A stretch of 64,000 nucleotides of DNA from Caprella mutica (Eukaryota; Arthropoda; Malacostraca; Amphipoda; Caprellidae), in assembly GCA_947561585.1 (NCBI GenBank), contig CANNZV010002331.1, forward strand, positions 24 to 64,023. The letters run 5' to 3'. This document shows, in pieces, positions 56,489-64,000 of the stretch (its first letter is position 1; every line of letters starts with the position of its first letter). The notes under the pieces are model-generated. The model worked only from the letters and a program-made list of their open reading frames with translations. It was not told the DNA's origin and searched no databases. The translations under genes were made by a program, and so were the position numbers.

Positions 56489-57282
56489 CATTCAGGCCTT
56501 AGAAATGGCTTGCTCGATTTGTGAAAATTAATTAGGGTTGCTAGTATTAGCGCTTGCTTTTGCGCATTCTACTCTAAAGAATGCTGGAACGACTAAATCA
56601 AAGTCTTTCAATGCTAAATCAGTGTCAGCTAGCGGGTAAACTGATCACTGACCTGCTCGCTCACCATTCACGGTCAGTTTTCCCTTCAGAGCACATAAAT
56701 CCCGCCTTAAAAATCAAGCATCACCTGTTGTTATCCGGCGAACTGACAGACCTCAAATACCCCCTTTCACGATCAGTTTTTACCAAGCCTGAAGGAATTC
56801 CATGAGGCGAAACTGGTCGTGAAACGAGCATTACGCTCGTTTAGTTTTTCAGGAGACAAAATTCTTGAAACATTAAAAAATTTGTAAAGTTCTAAACTAA
56901 CGATCAAAATGATTTATCACGAATACCAAATTATGCGACGTTTGTGTTAAATACATAGTAGTAGAAAAGATCTTAGGCAATAAAAACACACTGTATAACG
57001 TTTTAATTTTTATTATTTCATACAAAATTGTATATCACAAACTTATTTTGTATGGAAAAAATGAATTTACTCATAAAAACATAGTAATCCAAGCTTCAAA
57101 TTCACTGGGGAAATTAGAAACTGCCTCTTGCATTCACGGAGTAGATTATCTGCTGAATTCAAAGCTGCAAACTATTTCTTTTTATCTGCAAAAGTGTTTA
57201 AAGTTTTCAGAGATTAGGAGATTTTTATTCACCTTATTCTTACTAAAATCTTCACATTATATGATACAAATTGTAGCATACC
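56489..57282. other. unassigned DNA with a stable hairpin
   Basis: No gene recognised. A perfect 8-base stem, aaacgagc-attac-gctcgttt (about 56822-56842), is followed by ttttc. The frame at 56581-56805 has no recognisable domain. Confidence 0.4.
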
Positions 57283-57415
57283 TAAGGATGCAAAGTACAT
57301 ATCATACCTAGGGATGCAATGTACATATCATACCTAGCGATGCAAAGTACATATCATCCCTAGCGATGCAATGTACATATCATACCTAGCGATGCAAAGT
57401 AGATATAATACCGAT
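57283..57415. repeat. 26-bp minisatellite, 5 units
   Basis: The unit is cctagcgatgcaaagtacat plus atcata, alternating between gcaaagtac and gcaatgtac. Confidence 0.9.
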
Positions 57416-57420
57416 ACCTA

Positions 57421-58040
57421 CACAGAGAAAAAAGTTTACTCATATTTAATGGGTCAACAATTTATACTTTGAATCAATTTATTACGTGAGTTGGTTGGAC
57501 TACATTCATGTTTTCACGTGTGTTAAAACAACAATGACGTCCTGTGTCACCAAACATAGTTAATTCAAATCATTTTATGGATTGAATCAACTTACTATGA
57601 GAGTTACAGTTACATTTTGGGAGTTTGAACATGTGTTAAAACAACTAGGACATAGTATGTTGAAGTAACTCACAAAGACTGTTAATCCTATGTATCTGGT
57701 GTATGAATTAACTTACTATGAGAGTTGGCGCTACTTTTTTTTTGAAGTTTAGGTGCGTTTAGGTGCGAGTTAGGTGCGAGTTAAATCAACTATGACATAG
57801 TGTGTTATAGTAACCCACAAAAACTGTTAATCCAATGTATTCTGCAGTGTATGAATTAACTTACTATGTGAGTTGGCGCTACTTTTTTCTAAGTTTTGGT
57901 GTGAGTTAAAACAACTCTGACATAGTGTGATAAAGTAATCCACAAAGACTGTTAATCATATGTATCTGGTGTATAAATTAATTTACTATGAGAGTTGGCG
58001 CTACTTTTTTGAGTTCAATTGAGTAAGTGGCAACTTATGC
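57421..58040. repeat. ~120-bp tandem repeat behind a cactgag-like tip
   Basis: After cacagagaaaaaagtttact (preceded by TA), three to four units of about 120 bp follow. Each holds acatagtgtgttatagtaac, cacaaagactgttaatc and ttactatgagagttggcgct. They become more similar towards 57.7-58.0 kb. The start resembles the cactgagaa MITE tip; no right-hand tip was found, so the host element is incomplete or unresolved. Confidence 0.7.
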
Positions 58041-58538
58041 TTTCCTCAAAGCCAAATTAATCGGTTGACAGTTCAAATCTTGTTTTAAGTGTGTTAAGTG
58101 TCAAATGTGAACGCTCCTCGATACCATTTTAGTTCAAGTGCAAACAGTAGCGTTATATACACTGAATAGTGTTATCGCTGCCGATCGATTAATAATTATT
58201 ACTTAATTCCATTAATACATAGATAAATGTCTGCCTATATATTTTAAAGTTTTGGGGATTGATAGGCTGGCGGCTAGGTAGTTATTTGAAATAAAGTATA
58301 TAACTTTTCATAATGATAAATTTTGATTACTGCCTTCCAGTTTGTATACTGATATCCAAACTAATTTTCCTAGATTATTATATGTTAACTTTTTAAGCAT
58401 CATACCTACCTAGTTGTTTTTTTTAGTGTCAATACCTTCTACATAGGCTAGGCAGTTTACTGCGCTGTTCTCAGATAGTGTAAGTTCCAAATTATCAGGC
58501 GATTTCACATTTTCGGTCACGTTGAAATATAGAATATA

Positions 58539-60048
58539 CACACAGAGAACGGTTTTGTTGATACAACAAAAAAAGAAGGTTTTTGGTTGTATCAACAAAA
58601 TAAATTAGTCAGCTATGAGCCATCAAAATAATTTTGTTACAGTAAATATATATTTTTGTTAAGTTTTTTTTGTTATAGTTACACCAGAATTTTTAAGGTA
58701 ACAGTAACTAGAGCTTAATAGTTATAGTAACATTACAATACTGTTACTTCAAAAAATGTATTTTGTTATGTCAACAAAAAGTATAATTAAAGCAACACAA
58801 ATAATTTTTTGTAGTAACAAAATTATTTTGTTATTTTTTCTGAAAAAATAGATTATGCTGTTTTAATTACTATTTCTTATTTATTGCATATAGTGTATAT
58901 GTAAATTTGGCTGTATATCAATTAGTTTAATGTTACAAGTTGTTATATACAAATTAAATGGGAATAAATGAACATAGAAGTGAAGTGGTACATTCAGGAC
59001 TCAAACTGACGATCTCCAGTCTGCGGCGCTAACCTCTCAGCCATCTTGGACATGGTGGAAGTAGGATTGGAATGAACTATAAGCAATATGAAAACATGCA
59101 TTTCTTTTAAAGTTATTATGAATAAACATTATTTATTATTCTATTGATTTCGTATCTTTTCTTTTTTATAATAACAAGCAATAGAACATTTAAATTGAAT
59201 ATTTTTAAAATAGCTATCTATTAATTTTTTTATCAATTCCCTCCTACCTACCTAGTTTCTTACTAGGTGTTATCAATCAATACCTACATAGATACCTACT
59301 AGTGTGTATCATTACTTACGTATTTATGATACGTAAATAAGGCTTTAGAATGAACTTGCTGTAGCTATTATGTATCGATATTTTTACCATTAAGATTTGC
59401 CCCAAGACTCAATGCATTACTTTTTCCCGCGTAAACCAGACGAGGGACATCACGCGTGGGACATACGTGGAAATATCGATGCAAAATAGCACTCAAGAAA
59501 CACGTATAAATTTATATATATGTTGATTCTGTACGAACAATGAATACATATTATGGTAACTTGAAATTTATATGAAGTCTAATAACAAAAAGAAATGGCA
59601 AATAATTATTTCTAATGACAATATAATATTGTTAATAGTAAAAAATATATCAACAAAAATATAATATTATTGTAGCAAAACTATTATTTATAAAGACAAA
59701 GGTATTTTATTAAACAACAATGTTATATTTTAACTAAATTTTTCAAGTTACTACTACAAAAACATTTTGTTATAAATAAAAAAACATTTAACAATATTTT
59801 ATTGCTATCATAGCAATATTAAAGTTAATATGAACAAACCTTTTTAGTAACCTTACCAATAATCCATAACAAAAATTGTACTATTAACTTAAAAAAATAT
59901 TTTGTTGTAGTGAAGAAATCTTTGAACAATATTTTATTGCTGATTTAACTCAATTGATGGTTAATATAACAAAAAAATTTCCATTGCCATAACCAAATGT
60001 TATCGACAAAATACGTTTTGTAAATTTAACAAAACCATTCTCAGTGTG
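58539..60048. mobile_element. cacagagaa-tip element nested in the MITE
   Basis: Tips cacacagagaacggttttgt and, inverted, cacactgagaatggttttgt, with TA at both junctions (58537-58538, 60049-60050). The 1.5-kb body is rich in ttttgtta / taacaaaa motifs in both orientations, densest near the ends. It has no transposase. A tRNA-like stretch lies inside on the minus strand. Confidence 0.85.
58984..59058 (-). ncRNA. tRNA-like segment (tRNA pseudogene or SINE head)
   Basis: On the minus strand, TGGCTGAGAGGTTAGCGCC matches a box A / D-arm of class II (Leu/Ser-like) tRNAs. About 25 bases later AGTTTGAGTCCTG resembles box B (GGTTCGAGTCC) with two changes, followed by a GTACCAC-like end. A full cloverleaf cannot be drawn, so this is likely a decayed tRNA gene or the 5' head of a tRNA-derived SINE. 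Confidence 0.5.
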
Positions 60049-60152
60049 TAGCTACCCGATAGCTAATTAAAATAAAAGTTGAATAATTATTTTATATAGT
60101 TTTTCTTAGGTGACCGAAAATGTGGAACCGTCCGATAATTCGGAACTTATCC

Positions 60153-60454
60153 TAGTATCTTAAGTAAAGTGTTCTGATAATTTATATATTTCAAAACTAG
60201 TTAGTCTACCTATAGGTAGGATTACACAGGTAAATTCAGTTCTTTAATTTCTAATTGCGGCCCTATTAAGAAAGTCTCAAAATCCATCTGAAATTAGTTT
60301 AGCTATATATTGAACTGTTGACTATCATGATAAGTTCAATTTTTGATTGGTTCTATTTATTTCACGAGTGCTTTGAAGCCATGAAGGTTATTAATGTTTC
60401 TGAGATAAGAGACCGCAGTTAATTAGAGTGCCGCAATTTACCTTCTTGACTCTA
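60153..60454. other. unassigned DNA
   Basis: Nothing recognised. Confidence 0.5.
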
Positions 60455-60790
60455 GTTTTCTATGACCGGGAGAACACCCGTCCAGGGAGGTTGTTGGGAA
60501 AGCTTCTTCAAGGAAAGTAGTACAGAGAACTCCCTCCATGAAGGTAGCTGGAAGAACTTTCTCCAGGGAAGTAGCTAGAAGAACTCCTTCCAGGGAGGTA
60601 CCTTGAAGATTTCTCTCCAGGGAGGTAGCTGGAAGAACTCCATTCACGGAGGTAGCTGGTAGAACTCCCTCCAGGGAAGTAATAGAGAGAACTCACTCCA
60701 GGGAGGAATTCGGCAGAACTCCTTCCTGGGAGCAAATAAGGAGAATACCATCCAGGGATTTGGCAGTGAGAACTCCAACTAGAGGTGAGC
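60455..60790. repeat. 30-bp minisatellite, about 11 units
   Basis: The unit is ctccagggaggtagctggaa plus gaactccctt. It is less AT-rich than its surroundings. Because 30 is a multiple of three, the minus strand reads a ten-residue repeat in two frames (60438-60647, 60508-60735). No start, signal or domain context supports a real protein, but the units have diverged without many stops. Confidence 0.9.
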
Positions 60791-61677
60791 CTTTTGATAT
60801 ATTTTTTATATTGTTGGTATTTAATTAAAGTCTAAATTAAGAGTGTATAATGAACAAAATTATGAGGATTAGCAAGGAGAATCCATTGCATTTATTAGAG
60901 CTAAATTTATACTACATCTATAGATTTATAAATAGTTCAACATTTTATATAAATGATTTACCTATGTGAAATAATTCTCAGTAAATAATTCTCTTCATTT
61001 TTTACTATATAATTTGCTATATTTCCTGAATCTGCTTTCAGATCTTGATGAAGAATTGATGGAGTAGATCAACGTCATCAGCCATCGGAGTCCTCTTCAA
61101 TTCTTTAGAATGATTCAGGAACTATTATGCTAGTTCAAAGTATTTATTCGAAACTGTTAGATGATTTTTAAATATGTATTTGCAATATGATTAGCTTTTA
61201 CATTTTCATATGCTTTTAGGGATTCCATACATGAAAAGAATGACCTGTCTTGAAAAGAAAATTTAAGCTGTCGCTATCTTATCACAAAAGTAGTAAGTGA
61301 TGTTATTGATAATGTATATAAATGATATTAAGAATTTCTATTCGATATATATTTAAATACGAATCTCTTATTAAAGGATTTTGCAACCTTCAAATTGTAC
61401 TTCTAAATAAATAAATCTAAAACTGAATTGTTTATATTTCGTTTTCAATTTGACCTTGCTAATTCTATTAGCATATTTCTATATCAGTGCCTATGATTAA
61501 GATGAATTGCACTAAAATATGGTTTAGAACATAAAGGCTTTAAATTGTTCATTAAGTTATAGTATAATTGCAGCATATCAAAGATTTATTCTATCAACAT
61601 TTGTTTTTGTAATCTAGCCTGGTTAATTGATTTATTTAACCTACCTGTTTATCAACTGACATATTGGAGTTATTTAA
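60791..61677. other. unassigned AT-rich DNA
   Basis: No gene or repeat recognised. Confidence 0.5.
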
Positions 61678-61990
61678 ATCAACTACTACACGAGTAGTTG
61701 ATATAACCAACAAGAGTAGTTGATATAACCTACACGAGCAGTTGATATAACCTACACGAGTAATTGATATAACCTACACGAGTAGTTGATATAACCTACA
61801 CGAGTAATTGATATAACCTACACGAGTAGTTGATATAACCTACACGAGTAATTGATTTAACCAACAAGAGTAGTTGATATAACCCACACGAGTAGTTGAT
61901 ATAACCTACACGAGTAGTTGATATAACCAACAAGAGTAGTTGATATAACATACACAAGTAGTTGATCTAACCTTGTTCTGTAGTTGTTAT
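61678..61990. repeat. 22-bp minisatellite, about 14 units
   Basis: The unit is acgagtagttgatataacct plus ac, with variants ccaacaagag and gtaattgat. Diverged relatives (gagtagttttgact, agatagttgttgtgacc) continue to about 62060. Confidence 0.92.
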
Positions 61991-62149
61991 AACCATTACA
62001 TATAATCGGTTCAACTATCATGAGTAGTTTTGACTATCACAGATAGTTGTTGTGACCATCGGAAATTAAAAATAATCAACTCACATGTGTGTTGTTTTAA
62101 CCAACGTCAATTTAACTCATTTTAGATAGTACCTGCAACTCACCACGTA

Positions 62150-62330
62150 CACTGAGAGAAATAATTTTTGGTCATCAAACAACACACTGTAGTTTAACTC
62201 ATTGTGGGTTGATTATACGCTAAAATAGTTAATTCTTGTTATGTGCTAGGTGTAGATGAACTACAGCATGTGGTTCAATTCTCTAGTCAGTATAAACTCA
62301 CAAAATGTAGGTAAAATTTTATATTTCTTT
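62150..62330. mobile_element. single cactgagag tip, probable MITE fragment
   Basis: cactgagagaaataattttt, preceded by TA, matches the left tips at 42352 and 58539. The following text (aacacactgtagtttaactc) resembles the array near 57.5 kb. No inverted right end was found within the window. Confidence 0.4.
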
Positions 62331-64000
62331 GGTTAGCAATACGCATAATCTATGTCAGTTCACCTTACTTACAATACAAATCAAAATTAAACTTGCATGA
62401 GGGTAAATTATTTTCTTTGTCAGTATATATAACCGTCGTCTATGTAGTTAGAGTATTACTATGAAATTATTAATCACATGTAGGTAAATTTAATGTAAAT
62501 CAGGCGGGAAACTGGAGTGGCGCGTCAGTTTCAGTGAAATATCAAAGAAGGTAGGTGCGTAATTTGGTAGTAACCTTAATTTAATTTCAGCTATGTCCAG
62601 TGCTTAAATTTATAGAAATAGCTATATATATCAGAACATAAAATAGGCTAGAAGAGTTTTCTGTGAGCAATTCATTCTGAAAAATAGAAAATCAGCCTAC
62701 CTATTTATAATTGGAAAAGGTCCAAGGCAAAATCTCCAATACATTGCAGCATAGCCTTTAGGCAGCTGATTATAATCTTTAGTTTGCTCTATATAATCCT
62801 AATTACAATATAATATATTGGTGAAAACTTTTTGAAGTCTCTGTCAGACTGTCTGCCACAGTGTCACTCTTAATTTCTGACTCTCTGCCCTGGCCAGATT
62901 GCAGAAACTGGTAAAGTGCTTTCCATGAAATCCTCCATGTTTTCCTTCTCTTCTAAGAAAAATACATGTATATAAGAGAAGAAATCAATAACTGTTTGCA
63001 CAGATAATGTTAAAATACAGACTGATGCCAAAGTAAAATTATGTGGTCCATGAACTCTCCAATTTTTTCACCAGTTCTCCCAGATTGTATTTGATGGTAA
63101 ACTTGGTTGTTTTTTCTTTTCTCATAAATTAATATTCTTTATATATCACTATTTTGCCTTCAATATTGTGAGTGAAAATTGCTAAATCAATAATATTAGT
63201 CAGTTATCTAAATATCTAGTGCATGGAAGACTAGCCAATTAAATTAATTTGTTTTCTGGTTTTTTCGAGATTTTTTTTTTGAAAAGTAAGAGTACCTAAT
63301 TCTGTGCACCACTTACAGACTAATAATTATCTTCTAAATTTCATAATTATCTCTGAGGACTTGATTGTTCTGTTGGCAGTCTGCAGAATATGGAATATTT
63401 TTTTATCCTTTTCTGTGAAAATTATCTTTAAGTTTCTTTTACTTTTATTTCAATGAGAAGTTGAGAACAATAATGAAAATAGATTTTTTTGAGATCAGTT
63501 TCTATGGACTCTGATATATGATGATCAGTTAATGGGATTTTTAAAATCCAGTGCATTTAATATATTCAATTGTAACCTGTATGCCAAATAGATTTTTAAA
63601 TAGTGTATTCTTTTCTATCAAATATTTTAATTTAAACACCAGACTACTGAAACTGGTAAATTGTTCTAAAATTCTCTATTTTGCATTCTGTTTTCAACAA
63701 AATAAATTTAAATTGAAGAAAATAAGTATTTTTTGCACAGAAAATTTTTAAAAAATTAATATTCAGCAGATTTGATTTGAGATAGTTACTTTCTGACTCT
63801 TGCAATCTTGATAACAATTTAATTAATCGAGACTGAAATGCTCTCTGAAATCAACCTAAATTTCAGAATCTCCCACTGCTTCTATAGAATTTTAACTTTT
63901 TATAGATACCATGACTTTCATATGGCTCTTTTCCAGAGAAATATGATATGAATTTTTGGTAACAGTAGCTACAAAGTGATTGAAATTCAGTAGCTAGTAC
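62331..64000. other. unassigned AT-rich DNA
   Basis: No gene, RNA or clear repeat could be supported up to the window end. Confidence 0.5.

Larger units (their letters stand above)
58478..60152. mobile_element. gggtaagttcc MITE, copy 2, split by another element
   Basis: The left piece (58478-58536) starts gtgtaagttccaaattatca. The right piece (60051-60152) ends as the inverse of ggataagttccgaattatcg. TA lies outside both ends (58476-58477, 60153-60154). Removing the inner element (58539-60048) and one TA leaves about 163 bp, matching the 167-bp intact copy at 55764. The right piece also shares agctac / aattaaaata text with that copy. Confidence 0.88.

Noticed and set aside
56581..56805. 74-codon frame as a gene
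   Set aside because: No domain and no supporting signals; the region may be part of an uncharacterised repeat.

Overview
The window looks like repeat-dominated intergenic DNA from an animal nuclear genome, most likely an arthropod and probably an insect. The base composition is very AT-rich. No bacterial-style gene layout is present. There are decayed Tc1-like and pogo-like DNA transposons, an RNase H-bearing non-LTR retrotransposon, hammerhead-like ribozyme motifs of the kind linked to Penelope-like elements, many MITE and foldback elements, and at least eighteen separate tandem arrays. I could not recognise a single intact host gene. The species call is inference; only the composition and the element types are visible.

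Layout. 0.5-1.3 kb: a TIR element with an 8-bp target duplication. 1.9-2.1 kb: a 27-bp minisatellite. 3.2-4.9 kb: an inverted-repeat element holding a pogo-like C-terminal remnant and a ribozyme-like motif. 5.5-8.5 kb: three foldback-type elements. 10.5-13.3 kb: minisatellites and a G/C-rich foldback MITE. 13.5-17.2 kb: a Tc1-like element directly followed by a pogo-like element, both with broken transposases. 18.6-32.0 kb: a tandem-repeat block of more than 12 kb (20-, 16-, 23/21- and 12-bp units) interrupted by a 983-bp near-perfect palindrome, a 1.9-kb element carrying two inverted ribozyme motifs, and a Tc1-like remnant. 32-38 kb: mostly unassigned AT-rich DNA with a perfect 28-bp palindrome. 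38.0-41.3 kb: a 22-bp satellite with a 968-bp higher-order duplication, then a 37-bp satellite. 42.3-49.2 kb: a MITE, a mariner-like fragment, and a giant foldback built on a 21-bp array into which a 5'-truncated LINE is inserted. 49.4-53.4 kb: three foldback elements in a row. 54.7-60.2 kb: nested MITEs, including one TA-target MITE split by another. 57-62 kb: more minisatellites. 62-64 kb: unassigned.

The strongest theme is architectural. At least six sequence-unrelated non-autonomous families (near 5.5/8.2/26.9, 12.9/55.0, 28.0, 49.4, 50.7 and 52.3 kb) share terminal G-rich inverted repeats of the form GG-N5-GG, short subterminal tandem motifs starting at about base 10, and 8-9 bp target duplications, several of them perfect. 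This resembles Drosophila Foldback/Mutator-type biology and suggests one transposase system mobilising many families. No transposase for it is visible here. Several long open frames in the window exist only because repeat units are multiples of three; they are not proposed as genes.
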